64,000 nucleotides of DNA from Bifidobacterium apri (GCF_009299485.1 NZ_WBSO01000004.1:147447-211446); one strand, 5' to 3'. Positions 1 to 8,565 are shown, counted from the stretch's first letter. Notes: generated from the sequence alone by a model not told the origin. Translations and numbers: made by a program.

Positions 1-1
1 T

Positions 2-541
2 GCCTGGGAAGCGGATCCGCCTGCAGCCGTGGGGTTGGATGCGGCGCTGGCGATGCTGGTTGCCGGGGTGCGTGCGGGAGGCACGTTGCAGGAGTCGTTG
101 TCCAGGATGTCCGGTCAACGATTCGGCTGCGCTGTGGATCGGTATGCGGTGGTTCAGGCGCTCGCCGTTCATGCCCGTGATGGTGAGTTGGCGTATGTGG
201 AGCGGATTGCGGTGGAAGTGTGTGCCGCCGCGCAGTTGAGCGTCCGATTGGGGTGCGAATTGGGTTCCTGTCTGGAGACGGTAAGCGCTTCGTTCCGCCG
301 TTCGGTCGGTCGTGACCGGCTGGTTGCTCAAGCGAGCGCGATGCCGAAAGCGACGGTGAAGCTGTTGCTCGTATTGCCGGTCGGGACGTGGGCGTTTGGT
401 GGGTTGCTCGGCGCGCATCCGTTGCGGACTTTGGTCGGTTCGCCTGCTGGGGCGGTGTGTCTGTGTCTGGGCGTGTTCGGGTATGTGATTGGTGCGGTTT
501 GGGTGCGTTCCATGATGCGTTCGGCTTTGCAGGACTCGTGA
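2..541 (+). CDS. TadB/TadC-type pilus membrane protein (T2SSF family), 5' truncated by window edge
   Basis: The frame is open to the left edge, so only the C-terminal 179 residues are seen. It has the T2SSF look: an amphipathic helical segment (about residues 15-110) ending in a conserved-type stretch before two hydrophobic membrane segments (about residues 125-145 and 150-170). In Tad systems this inner-membrane platform protein works with the TadA ATPase to assemble Flp pili. It is followed 67 bp later by a second T2SSF-like gene and then pilin-like genes, which fixes the Tad context. The upstream tadZ/tadA genes should lie to the left of the window. Family call is from topology and context rather than a strong motif. 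Confidence 0.75.
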   Translation, partial: AWEADPPAAVGLDAALAMLVAGVRAGGTLQESLSRMSGQRFGCAVDRYAVVQALAVHARDGELAYVERIAVEVCAAAQLSVRLGCELGSCLETVSASFRRSVGRDRLVAQASAMPKATVKLLLVLPVGTWAFGGLLGAHPLRTLVGSPAGAVCLCLGVFGYVIGAVWVRSMMRSALQDS

Positions 542-608
542 CCGGAGACGGCCGGGTCGCAGAAGCGGCTAGGTCAGGGAACCGGTCAGATTCGGGAAGG
601 GGGAATGT

Positions 609-1172
609 GTGGGTGTTCAGGCTGCGATGATGTTTGCTGCGTTGGCCTCGTGCTGCGCGGCATTGTGGTTGGTGGTGCGCAGGTCGGGGCCGTCTGCGAT
701 TGGCCGGGTTGAGGCGGCTTGCCGTCTTGCGGATGATGGGCTTGGTCCCAGTGACGCGCTTGTGTTGCAGATGCTTGCGGTCGCGCTGCGCAAGGGTGCG
801 TCGATTCCGTGTGCGTTGGACGCGGTGGGCGATGTCGCCGGCGGGTTGTCGGGCGATGCGTTGTGTCGGGTGTCGCAGGCGTTGTACCGGGGTGTCTTGT
901 GGGATGATGCGTGGCGTGTCGGGGATGATGTCGGCTTGCCGGTGTGCCGACTGATTGGTGAGGGTTTGCGCGACTCGTGGGAGCATGGTTCTTCTCCGGT
1001 GCGGGGATTGGAATTGGCGGTGCAATGCGCTGACCGTGATGCCCGCCATGCCATTGAGCAGGGGGCGGCTGCGTTGTCGGTGCGTATTTTGCTGCCTATG
1101 ACGTTGTGTTTTCTTCCGGCGTTCGTCATGATTGGCGTGGTGCCTACGGCTATGTCGCTGATTGGGGGATGA
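609..1172 (+). CDS. TadC-like pilus assembly membrane protein
   Basis: 187 residues, GTG start chosen because a purine-rich GAAGGGGG site lies about 6 bases upstream. A membrane segment at residues 5-22 is followed by a helical cytoplasmic region and a C-terminal hydrophobic hairpin (about residues 155-185), the layout of short actinobacterial TadC proteins. It should pair with the TadB-like protein upstream as the membrane platform for Flp pilus extrusion. It is shorter than proteobacterial TadC (about 300 residues), as is usual for the actinobacterial version. The next gene, the pilin, is 303 bp away rather than translationally coupled. Confidence 0.75.
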   Translation: MGVQAAMMFAALASCCAALWLVVRRSGPSAIGRVEAACRLADDGLGPSDALVLQMLAVALRKGASIPCALDAVGDVAGGLSGDALCRVSQALYRGVLWDDAWRVGDDVGLPVCRLIGEGLRDSWEHGSSPVRGLELAVQCADRDARHAIEQGAAALSVRILLPMTLCFLPAFVMIGVVPTAMSLIGG

Positions 1173-1475
1173 CTGGCAGCAGCCGGTGTCCGGTGTCCAG
1201 CGGGATGCCGGGTGGGGTGTCCTGTACGACGGGCGGGTTGATGCGGCGGACGGGGAACGCATCCCGGCAGTGCGATGGGGTGATGGTCGTGCGTGAGCAA
1301 GAGCGAATCTGACCATGTGGGCAAGGCAATGTGGACGAGGCAATGTGGACAAAAGTCGTCTTTCGACCACATTGCCAGGCAGGGGTTCCTCCCTGAGGTT
1401 CCCGTCGGGCACACTGGGGATACCGCCAAAGCAGGCGGTGCCCGGAATTCCGGGCTGTATCGGAAAGGAATAACC
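1173..1475. promoter_or_regulatory. Pilin leader region with nested inverted repeats
   Basis: Non-coding 303 bp between tadC and the pilin gene. A 12-bp word GGCAATGTGGAC is present twice (1325-1336 and 1339-1350) and again inverted with one mismatch (1365-1376), giving a strong stem-loop. Further on are a stem ACCGCC/GGCGGT (1422-1439) and the 14-bp palindrome CCCGGAATTCCGGG (1441-1454) just ahead of the Shine-Dalgarno site GGAAAGGA. The set could attenuate transcription or differentially process the pilin mRNA; no promoter was confidently placed. A longer in-frame extension from 1293 would run through these hairpins and was not accepted as coding. Confidence 0.5.
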
Positions 1476-1769
1476 ATGACCGGCATCAACCAACCTCCAA
1501 TGTCAGGGAAAACGGGGTTCATCACAGCCATGCGCAATGCTCCGAAGGCGGTGGCGCGCAAAGCCAGGGAACGCGCGTGCATGATTGACGCGACGATCCG
1601 CCTGCAAGCCCTTGAACCGCAGAAAGGCGCGGCGACCGCGGAATACGCGATGGTTCTGGTCGCGGCTTGTGGCTTTGCCGCTGTACTGTTCGCGGTCATC
1701 AAATCAGATGTGGTGAAGAATCTGGTGATCGCTCTCATCAAGGGTGCGTTGGAGTTGAAGAAGGGCTGA
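1476..1769 (+). CDS. Flp/DUF4244-type Tad pilin-like small protein
   Basis: 97 residues from the ATG preceded by GGAAAGGAATAACC. After a basic N-terminal leader (about 45 residues, rich in Arg/Lys) comes the motif GAATAEYAMVLVAACGFAA, the hallmark of actinobacterial DUF4244/Flp pilins in which cleavage occurs just before a hydrophobic helix that begins with Thr-Ala-Glu-Tyr-Ala. The helix is followed by a short Lys-rich tail. In Tad systems this would be the major pilus subunit, processed by a prepilin peptidase and polymerised by TadA/B/C. It lies between tadC and two TadE-like genes. The start is preferred over a longer open frame from 1293, whose extra 61 codons overlap hairpins and have no good ribosome site. 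Confidence 0.85.
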   Translation: MTGINQPPMSGKTGFITAMRNAPKAVARKARERACMIDATIRLQALEPQKGAATAEYAMVLVAACGFAAVLFAVIKSDVVKNLVIALIKGALELKKG

Positions 1770-1770
1770 G

Positions 1771-2322
1771 ATGGGGAACACATGTGAACGGCCTTGCATG
1801 AAAGCAACCGGAGGCCACGGCGTCGTTCAGGGGATGGGCGGCGTATCGGGTGCTCGCCGGAGTGTCGATGGGGGATTCGGCACGTCGGAGGCAATGCCCG
1901 CTCGGTTGTCGGGGGAACAGTGGCAGGGGGCCGGTGTCATACAAGGCCGTTCTCATGGCTTCACGCAGGACGGTCAGCGGGGTGCTATCACCGCCGAGTT
2001 CGCGATGGTGCTTCCCATCGCTGTCGTGCTGATGGTGCTGTTGCTGTCGTTGACGCATGTGGCGACTGTCTCGATGGCGTGCCAGGACGCGGCGTCCTCA
2101 GCCGTCCGCGAACTGGTGGTCGCCAAGGTCCCCGCTCAAAGCGATCAGGCGCGGAATATGGTGTCGGCGGCTACTGTGGCGGTCGCGGGGAAAGGGGCCA
2201 CGGCCACGGTCTCGGAGGATGGGGGATTGGTCACTGTACATACGCAGTGCCCGGTCGTATCCGGGATGGGCAACGTGCTGCCGGCGTCAGTGCGTGGATC
2301 CGCGAGCGGAGCATCCTCGTGA
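1771..2322 (+). CDS. TadE-like minor pilin / pilus assembly protein
   Basis: 183 residues. The signature RGAITAEFAMVLPIAVVLM (about residues 70-90) is the TadE-type processing site and transmembrane helix, followed by an extracytoplasmic domain with two Cys residues. Start chosen at the ATG right after the pilin stop, with GAAGAAGG upstream; this gives an unusually long 70-residue leader, so an internal start (for example 1798 or 1834) is possible. TadE proteins are minor pseudopilins needed for Flp pilus formation. The stop overlaps the start of the next gene by GTGA, so the two are translationally coupled. Confidence 0.75.
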   Translation: MGNTCERPCMKATGGHGVVQGMGGVSGARRSVDGGFGTSEAMPARLSGEQWQGAGVIQGRSHGFTQDGQRGAITAEFAMVLPIAVVLMVLLLSLTHVATVSMACQDAASSAVRELVVAKVPAQSDQARNMVSAATVAVAGKGATATVSEDGGLVTVHTQCPVVSGMGNVLPASVRGSASGASS

Positions 2323-2672
2323 TCGGCGCTCGTCGTCAGCGGGGCTCGGCGGTGGTGCTGATGGTGATGGTCATGTCCGTCGCCTGTGTCGCGGTACTTG
2401 TCGCGGCTGCGGTTGGCCATGCGAGAATCACTGGGAATCGGGTCAGATCGATGGCGGATACCGCCGCAGTGTCCGCTGCGGTCGCGCTGGGTGATGGCCA
2501 TGCGAATCCATGTTCAGCGGCCAGGCGTGTCGCTCGCGCCGACGGAGCGGATATATCGGTCTGCAAGGTCGAGGGCGAGGATGTCACGGTGAGCGTGCGC
2601 TACGAGTACCGGCATGGTTTCGGCATGGTGATCGTGAAAACTTCGCGCGCGGGGCCGGTGGCATGCGGGTGA
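2319..2672 (+). CDS. TadE-like/Rv3654c-like secretion-neighbourhood protein
   Basis: 117 residues from a GTG that overlaps the preceding TGA (GTGA). A short basic N-terminus RRQRGSAVV leads into a hydrophobic helix (about residues 9-33) and a small extracytoplasmic domain containing MADTAAVSAA, typical of the TadE/TadG-like protein that closes actinobacterial Tad operons (Rv3654c-like). It would act as a minor pilus-associated component. The overlap with the upstream gene fixes the frame. The Tad gene run ends here; 127 bp later dnaX begins. Confidence 0.7.
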   Translation: MIGARRQRGSAVVLMVMVMSVACVAVLVAAAVGHARITGNRVRSMADTAAVSAAVALGDGHANPCSAARRVARADGADISVCKVEGEDVTVSVRYEYRHGFGMVIVKTSRAGPVACG

Positions 2673-2799
2673 GGTGTTGTGGCGTGTTCGTGTTCCGCCG
2701 CAACGCTAGATTGGTGGAAGGGACATTGGTGAATGTGGCGCGGTAGTCTGCGCCGCGTATGCTTGTAAGGCACGTTTGCGGCATATGAAGGAGTTGGAC

Positions 2800-5586
2800 A
2801 TGGCGTTGGCATTGTATCGACGGTATCGTCCCGATACGTTTGACGGGGTCATCGGGCAGGATCAGGTGACCGTACCGCTCAGCCGGGCGCTTGACCAGAA
2901 CAGGCTCACCCACGCCTACCTGTTTTCCGGACCGCGTGGATGCGGCAAGACCAGTTCCGCACGTATCCTCGCGCGCTGTGTCAACTGTGCGAAAGGCCCT
3001 ACTTCGCATCCGTGCGGCGAGTGCCCCAGTTGCAAAGACCTCGCCACGGGAGGTCCGGGCTCCATTGATGTCGTGGAAATCGACGCGGCAAGCCACAACG
3101 GTGTCGACGACGCCCGTGAACTGCGTGAACGCGCCGGTTTTGCGCCGGCCCGCGACCGGTACAAGATCTTCATCCTTGACGAAGCGCATATGGTCACCCA
3201 GCAAGGGTTCAACGCGTTGCTGAAAATCGTCGAGGAACCGCCGGAACATGTCATGTTCATCTTCGCCACCACGGAACCCGACAAGGTGATCGGTACCATC
3301 CGCTCCCGCACCCACCACTACCCGTTCCGTTTGGTGCCGCCGGAAATCATGGGACCATACCTCGAGGGGATCTGCGAGAAGGAGCAGATCAAGCCGGAGC
3401 CGGGCGTGCTCAAGCTTGCCATGCGCGCCGGCGGTGGTTCCGTGCGCGATACCCTGTCCGTGCTTGACCAGCTCATGGTGGGTTCCGAGCATGGTGTCAT
3501 CTCCCATGATGCAGCGGTCGCGCTGCTCGGTTTCACCCCGGATTCGCTGATCGGCGAGGCGATTGACGCGATTATCGATCGCAACGGCGAGCAGCTGTAT
3601 GGGGTTGTGCAGAAGGTCGTGGTCGGTGGATTCGAGCCGCGACGTTTCGTGGAGGATCTGCTGGCGCGCGTCCGTGATCTTCTGGTGCTCACGCTGGGCG
3701 GAGATCGTGCTGAGAGCGTGCTCAGCGACGATGCCGCAGTCGAAGATATCGCCGATCTGCATCGGCAGGCGTCCGCGCTCGGGCTGCGTTCGTTGACTTC
3801 CATTGCCGACACCATCAACGACACGCTGGGCACGATGAGCGGTGCCACGTCGCCGCGCATGCGTTTGGAACTGCTGGCGGCCCGCCTGCTGGCAGGCCGC
3901 GAGGAGAATGTATTCGGCCCGGCCTCTACCTCAGCATCGGCGACGGCATCAGGTGCACCAGGCTCATCGGCCGCTCCGGCACAACAGCAGAACGGCAATG
4001 CTCCGAGGCGCGGCGGTTTTATCGACTCGACGCGCAATAAGCGCAACATGCAAGCCCAATTCGCCGGGCAACATCAAACCGCTATGCCTCAGACCGGCGA
4101 TTCGGGTGTTCCGGGAGCAGCTGCCCAGCAGGCGCCTTCCACTGCCGCAGCGTCGGATCATGCCTCCGCTGGTACGCAGACACCCGCCATGGCGCCATCC
4201 GCAGGCGACAATCAGGCGTCGCAGCCTGGCAACAGCCCCGCACAGGCCGGACCTGCGCCGCAGGACGCCGCCAGTGTCGAGGAACGTTGGCAGGCCGTCC
4301 TGAACAAGTTGCCGTCGGATATCCGCGAGTATGTCGATCATCCTCGGGTGCCGTCCGTGCGGCTTATCACCGGCCCTGCAGGAAAATCCAAGCTCCTCAT
4401 GACCTTTGCCAAGCCTATCGACCAGCATGCGTTCGCGCTCGCGGTGTCCTCCGACGAAGCGCACGACGGCAAAAAAGCCGCGGTTGTGGTTCAAGACGCC
4501 GTCAAAGAGATCTTCGGCGAAGGTGCGCGCATTTCGCCTACGCCGACCGCGGCGAACGGGGAAACCGTCGAATCCATTAGACGGATGTCGCCGGAGCAGG
4601 TCAGCCAAGTCAAACGCGAAATCGCGCTCGCGAAAGCGAAACAGAGTGCGGCGACCCTTGCAGCAGTGACGGTCGGCATGCATGCCGGCTCCACCGGTAA
4701 GGAAGCGAAAACCCCGGGAAGCAGTGATAACGCGCAAGATGCCGACGATCCCAGCCACCGAGGAAGAGGAAGCGTCCCGGCAGCGGCTGCCATGACGCCA
4801 ACTGCCACAATGACACCCGCTGCCGGTACGGCAGGATTGAGCCCGAGCATACCCGCCGACGCGGCGTTTGCCGACGATGACCCATGGATGCAGCCGTTGC
4901 CGGTCAACAAACAAACCACCGGCCACGGTCCCGCCTCGCCTGCGCACGCGGAAGCATCACAATCTGCAGATGACGGACAATCAGCCGTGCAACCGCATCA
5001 TGGCAAGCATGTGGCGGTTCCTGACATCAGCGATGGCATCGACCCGTGGGCAGTACCAGCCACGCCTGTCGCGCCTGTCATGTCCGTCTCTCCCGACGCA
5101 CCGATTCCGCCGACTGACGCACACAAGCCAGCATCATCGCCCACTACAGGCCAGCAATCGTCCAATAACAACAACCAAACGCAGACGACCCCGCAAGACG
5201 ATCCCTGGATGCCGTTGCAAGCGGATGGGAATGAGGCGGAGGATTCCGCGCACATCGCCGATGCGCACACTCCAGAACCGCAGGATTACCCGGAACCGGT
5301 GGAACCGCAGGACGATCCCTGGGCGCAACAGCCGGACGATTTCGGATCACGGGACATGTCACCGCAGCCCGGAACGCCTGATAGTCCACAGGTCCCACCG
5401 GAAGAAGACGAGTATTCGCTCAACGACGAATCGCTCGGAACAGCCACCGGGCTCAGCGTCGAAGAGCTCAAAGAACTGTTCGAAGTGAAGAAGATTGAGC
5501 AGTTCGCCCCCGACGATCCGAAGAATCCTAAGAATCTTCAGCCGCCGAACCGTCACAATAGTATGGACGCTTCATCCCAGAAATGA
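2800..5586 (+). CDS. dnaX: DNA polymerase III subunit gamma/tau
   Basis: 928 residues. Clamp-loader AAA+ ATPase: Walker A SGPRGCGKTSS (about residues 44-54), a four-Cys zinc module (CVNC...CGECPSC), Walker B FILDEAHM, sensor 1 FIFATTEPDKV and the SRC-type motif GSVRDTLS. Start set at the ATG six bases after AAGGAG; the frame is open a little further upstream. Domain III ends near residue 370. A long Ala/Pro/Gln-rich tail follows, carrying a second folded block (about 490-640) and four spaced D-P-W motifs at residues 694-696, 748-750, 801-803 and 839-841. The product loads the beta clamp and, through the tail, should hold polymerase and helicase. recR follows 102 bp downstream, a common dnaX-recR pair. 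Confidence 0.97.
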   Translation: MALALYRRYRPDTFDGVIGQDQVTVPLSRALDQNRLTHAYLFSGPRGCGKTSSARILARCVNCAKGPTSHPCGECPSCKDLATGGPGSIDVVEIDAASHNGVDDARELRERAGFAPARDRYKIFILDEAHMVTQQGFNALLKIVEEPPEHVMFIFATTEPDKVIGTIRSRTHHYPFRLVPPEIMGPYLEGICEKEQIKPEPGVLKLAMRAGGGSVRDTLSVLDQLMVGSEHGVISHDAAVALLGFTPDSLIGEAIDAIIDRNGEQLYGVVQKVVVGGFEPRRFVEDLLARVRDLLVLTLGGDRAESVLSDDAAVEDIADLHRQASALGLRSLTSIADTINDTLGTMSGATSPRMRLELLAARLLAGREENVFGPASTSASATASGAPGSSAAPAQQQNGNAPRRGGFIDSTRNKRNMQAQFAGQHQTAMPQTGDSGVPGAAAQQAPSTAAASDHASAGTQTPAMAPSAGDNQASQPGNSPAQAGPAPQDAASVEERWQAVLNKLPSDIREYVDHPRVPSVRLITGPAGKSKLLMTFAKPIDQHAFALAVSSDEAHDGKKAAVVVQDAVKEIFGEGARISPTPTAANGETVESIRRMSPEQVSQVKREIALAKAKQSAATLAAVTVGMHAGSTGKEAKTPGSSDNAQDADDPSHRGRGSVPAAAAMTPTATMTPAAGTAGLSPSIPADAAFADDDPWMQPLPVNKQTTGHGPASPAHAEASQSADDGQSAVQPHHGKHVAVPDISDGIDPWAVPATPVAPVMSVSPDAPIPPTDAHKPASSPTTGQQSSNNNNQTQTTPQDDPWMPLQADGNEAEDSAHIADAHTPEPQDYPEPVEPQDDPWAQQPDDFGSRDMSPQPGTPDSPQVPPEEDEYSLNDESLGTATGLSVEELKELFEVKKIEQFAPDDPKNPKNLQPPNRHNSMDASSQK

Positions 5587-5688
5587 CGGATGAAACGCCC
5601 GCAACCGATCCCGACACGACACTCGTCGCTCGAAATCAATAACGGTTGCAATCCAGTCGACAAACCCAAGGCAAGAAGGAGCCTGACC

Positions 5689-6291
5689 ATGGCATTGGCT
5701 TATGACGGCGCAATCCAGCGTCTGATCGACGCATTCGCCAAACTTCCCGGCATCGGTCCCAAAGGCGCGCAACGCATCGCCTTCTACCTGCTGTCCGCCA
5801 ACGACGACGAAGTGCGCAACCTTGTCGAAGCGATCACCGATGTCAAAGAAAAAGTCCGATTCTGCGACGTGTGCGGCAACGTGTGCGAAACCAGCCCCTG
5901 CCCGGTCTGTTCGGATCCCAGGCGTGACCAGTCCATGATTTGCGTGGTCGAAGAGCCCAAAGACGTGATGAGCATCGAACGCACACGCGAATACCACGGC
6001 CTGTACCACGTACTCGGCGGAGCCATCAACCCCATGGCCAACGTCGGCCCGGCAGACCTCAACATCCCCAAACTGCTCGAACGCCTGCAGAACCCTGACA
6101 TCAAAGAGATCATCCTCGCGCTCGACCCGAATATCGAAGGGGAGGCGACCACCAGCTACCTCAGCCGCCTGCTGTCCCCGCTCGGCATCAAAGTCACCCG
6201 CCTCGCCAGCGGCTTGCCGGTCGGCAGCGACCTCGAATACGCGGACGAAATCACCCTCGGCAGGGCACTCGCCGGCAGACGCGAGGCATAA
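5689..6291 (+). CDS. recR: Recombination mediator protein RecR
   Basis: 200 residues, normal family length. Helix-hairpin-helix [17 protein letters not shown] near the N-terminus, a four-Cys zinc finger ([16 protein letters not shown]) at about residues 57-72, then a Toprim domain with [10 protein letters not shown] and [12 protein letters not shown] chosen because AGAAGGAG lies seven bases upstream; an in-frame extension to 5590 has no ribosome site. RecR acts with RecO (and RecF) to load RecA at gapped DNA. It is probably co-transcribed with dnaX. Confidence 0.97.
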   Translation: MALAYDGAIQRLIDAFAKLPGIGPKGAQRIAFYLLSANDDEVRNLVEAITDVKEKVRFCDVCGNVCETSPCPVCSDPRRDQSMICVVEEPKDVMSIERTREYHGLYHVLGGAINPMANVGPADLNIPKLLERLQNPDIKEIILALDPNIEGEATTSYLSRLLSPLGIKVTRLASGLPVGSDLEYADEITLGRALAGRREA

Positions 6292-6426
6292 AGCGCCAAA
6301 ACCTTGCCGTTATGCCGTTCCGTATGCTGGTCACCATGCGACCCGCCATATTCCGCGGCTCGTATAATCGACTCACTTGCGTACAATACGGGCGCAGGAC
6401 ATTCCTTTAGAGAAGATAGGACAATC
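6292..6426 (+). promoter_or_regulatory. Promoter region of aspartokinase gene
   Basis: A perfect -10 hexamer TATAAT lies at 6363-6368, about 58 bp before the GTG start of the aspartokinase gene. The matching -35 region (about 6340-6345, GACCCG) is weak. No riboswitch-like structure was recognised. Confidence 0.5.
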
Positions 6427-7197
6427 GTGGCTCTTATCGTGCAGAAGTACGGTGGCTCTTCGGTCGCCGATACTGACTCGATCAAGCGTGTTGCCAAGCG
6501 TATCATCGAGACGAAGAACGCTGGCAACGACGTCGCTGTAGTGGTTTCGGCTATGGGAGACACTACCGATGACCTCATCGACCAGGCGATGAGCATCGAT
6601 TCGACCCCGCCGGCCCGTGAAATGGACATGCTTATGACGGCAGGCGAGCGTATTTCCATGAGCCTGTTGTCCATGGCCATTCATTCCGCCGGTTCTCACG
6701 CCTACTCGTTCACCGGATCCCAGGCCGGTTTCATGACGGACGCGCGGTTCGGCGCGGCGCATATCCGCGCTGTCAAGCCTGACCGTGTCCGTCATGCGCT
6801 TGAAAAAGGTAGCGTCGCAATCGTCGCGGGCTTCCAAGGCATCAATGAGGACGGCGACGCCACAACGCTCGGCCGTGGCGGTTCCGATACGTCCGCTGTC
6901 GCGCTGGCTGTCGCACTTGGTGCCGATGTGTGCGAGATTTACACTGATGTCGACGGCGTGTTCACTGCCGATCCGCGTATCGTTCCGACCGCCCGCCGCA
7001 TCCCGGTCATCGATTATGAATCCATGCTCGAGATGTCGTCCTGCGGCTCGAAGGTGCTCGCTTTGCGTTGTGTCGAATACGCGCAACGCTTCGGCATGCC
7101 GCTGCATGTGCGCAGCTCCTTCTCCCACCGCAACGGGACGCTGATCCTGCCTGAGGGCGTCAGCCCGGCATCGGTGCCGAACCTTACGCGCAAGTAG
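6427..7197 (+). CDS. Aspartokinase, catalytic (AAK) domain only
   Basis: 256 residues. Amino-acid kinase fold: KYGGSSVAD at the N-terminus (ATP/substrate Lys), [20 protein letters not shown] (aspartate and ATP site, about 140-160), and [15 protein letters not shown]. It catalyses ATP-dependent phosphorylation of aspartate, the first step to Lys, Thr, Met and Ile. Actinobacterial LysC is normally about 421 residues with two C-terminal ACT domains; here the protein stops just after the kinase domain and the ACT domains are a separate gene 135 bp downstream. GTG start follows GAGAAGATAGGAC. There is no sign of decay, so this looks like clean gene fission. Confidence 0.93.
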   Translation: MALIVQKYGGSSVADTDSIKRVAKRIIETKNAGNDVAVVVSAMGDTTDDLIDQAMSIDSTPPAREMDMLMTAGERISMSLLSMAIHSAGSHAYSFTGSQAGFMTDARFGAAHIRAVKPDRVRHALEKGSVAIVAGFQGINEDGDATTLGRGGSDTSAVALAVALGADVCEIYTDVDGVFTADPRIVPTARRIPVIDYESMLEMSSCGSKVLALRCVEYAQRFGMPLHVRSSFSHRNGTLILPEGVSPASVPNLTRK

Positions 7198-7332
7198 CAT
7201 CCAGACAGCTCCGGACTGCCAACGCGAGGCGAACGCCGAACATAACCGCATCACAAGATCACAAAACACAACACATACGTACCGCAACACGTACACAACA
7301 CATACCGTAAGTTGCACTGATTCGAGGAAACA

Positions 7333-7899
7333 ATGAACGAGAACGATAACAAATCCATGGGCGACCTGTTCCCCGACCTCGGTCCTGAGACCCCGGTCAT
7401 CTCCGGTGTCGCGCACGATCGCAGCGAAGCGCTGATCACCGTGCGTCGCGTGCCCAACGAGCCTGGCATGGCCGCGAAGGTGTTCACCAAGCTTGCTGAA
7501 GTCGGCGTGAATGTGGACATGATCGTACAGGCCAGCGCGTCCACCGGCACGGCGGATATTTCATTCACCGTCCCGGAAACCGCCGTCAAGCAGGTGCAGG
7601 ATCTGCTGCAGAACAAGCATGATGAGCTGGGCTACCAGTCCTTCGACGTGAACACGAGCGTCGGCAAGGTCGCGGTGGTCGGCGTGGGTATGAAAACGCA
7701 CGCCGGTCTGGCCGCCAAGTTCTTCAATGCGTTGAGCGACGCGGGCATCAACGTGCTCATGATTTCCACGTCCGAGATTCGTATCGCCGCGCTTGTTCCG
7801 CTTGATCAGCTCGATGATGCGGTGCGTGCGCTGCACACCGCTTACGGTCTCGACGCGGATCAGGTGGAGGCCGTGGTGTACGGCGGCACTGGCCGCTGA
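7333..7899 (+). CDS. Aspartokinase regulatory subunit (two ACT domains)
   Basis: 188 residues matching the C-terminal half (beta subunit) of actinobacterial aspartokinase: first ACT domain with RVPNEPGMAAKVFTKLAEVG (about 39-58) and second with VGVGMKTHAGLAAKFFNALS and LMISTSEIRIAAL, ending in AVVYGGTGR like corynebacterial LysC. It should bind Lys/Thr for feedback control and assemble with the separate catalytic subunit. In Corynebacterium the same segment is made as LysC-beta from an internal start inside lysC; here it has its own ATG and ribosome site (GAGGAAACA). Convergent with asd. Confidence 0.9.
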   Translation: MNENDNKSMGDLFPDLGPETPVISGVAHDRSEALITVRRVPNEPGMAAKVFTKLAEVGVNVDMIVQASASTGTADISFTVPETAVKQVQDLLQNKHDELGYQSFDVNTSVGKVAVVGVGMKTHAGLAAKFFNALSDAGINVLMISTSEIRIAALVPLDQLDDAVRALHTAYGLDADQVEAVVYGGTGR

Positions 7900-8207
7900 T
7901 TCAGGTGTGAACCCTGCCTGCTCTTGCCTGTTATGTATGGCAGTGGGCAGGGCGCGGACAGCAGACTGATGGCAATGGCGGAGTGCCTGTGCCGACTGTT
8001 TTTGCGTCGGTGCAGACACTCCGTTGTTTGTTGTGTTGTGGGTTGTTGTTGGCTGCAGGCTACCGCCCTGTGCGGCTGACAACTTGTGTGCTGCCGATGT
8101 GTGCGGCTGACGGCGGGTGCTGGCGATGCGTGACCGGCCACAGGTAACCATGCCATCGGAACTATTCGGGACTATCCGGAACTATCGGAGGTCACCTGGA
8201 AGCAGCG

Positions 8208-8446
8208 GCGTATGTCCCGGCATACGTATCTGCCTGGATCTGTTGGTATGGCGGGTTCTTGTTCTTGGTTCTGTGCTGTTGTGTATGCCCTGGCATGCGT
8301 AACGTTCGTGGTGAGGTTCGGATGTTGGGGTGTTTTGGTGTCTCTGTGCCGTTGCGTATGTCCCGGCATACACAACAGATCAAAACACCTCGTGCCGGAT
8401 ATAAAAACGGCGGTATCTGCCCATTCGCGTATGTCTTGCCATACAC
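8208..8446. repeat. Palindrome array 1: four cores spaced exactly 73 bp
   Basis: Cores begin at 8208, 8281, 8354 and 8427, each spaced 73 bp. The consensus is a 26-bp dyad with arms GTTGCGTATG and CATACGCAAC around a 6-bp variable centre. Arms differ mostly by transitions, many of which keep G-U pairing if transcribed. The 47 bp or so between cores is not conserved. The same core and spacing recur at 50315-50628. Only about 20 bp is shared and it is degenerate, unlike CRISPR repeats. Confidence 0.85.
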
Positions 8447-8486
8447 AAACGATCAGATACCGCCGCCCAATGCAGCGATAGCCGCC

Positions 8487-8565
8487 GTGGCAACTTACCG
8501 TGGCAACCTACTGTGGCAACCTACCGCGCTGCTTACCGTGGCAACCTGCCGTGGCTACCTGCTTC
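8487..8565. repeat. 13-bp tandem repeat (GTGGCAACCTACC type)
   Basis: Copies start at 8487, 8500, 8513, 8538 and 8551, with a 12-bp interruption before the fourth. They sit immediately 3' of the asd stop codon on the minus strand. Function unknown. Confidence 0.8.

Noticed and set aside
1293..1475. 61-codon extension of the pilin gene
   Set aside because: Crosses several hairpins and lacks a ribosome site; the ATG at 1476 has GGAAAGGA.
617..1894. 425-codon open frame on the minus strand
   Set aside because: Lies opposite tadC, the pilin and its hairpins; composition (Pro, Arg, His, Ser rich) is that of an antisense shadow in high-GC DNA.
8208..8446. CRISPR array
   Set aside because: Regular spacing, but only about 20 bp is shared, the cores differ from each other, they are perfect dyads rather than partial ones, and no cas gene is in the window.
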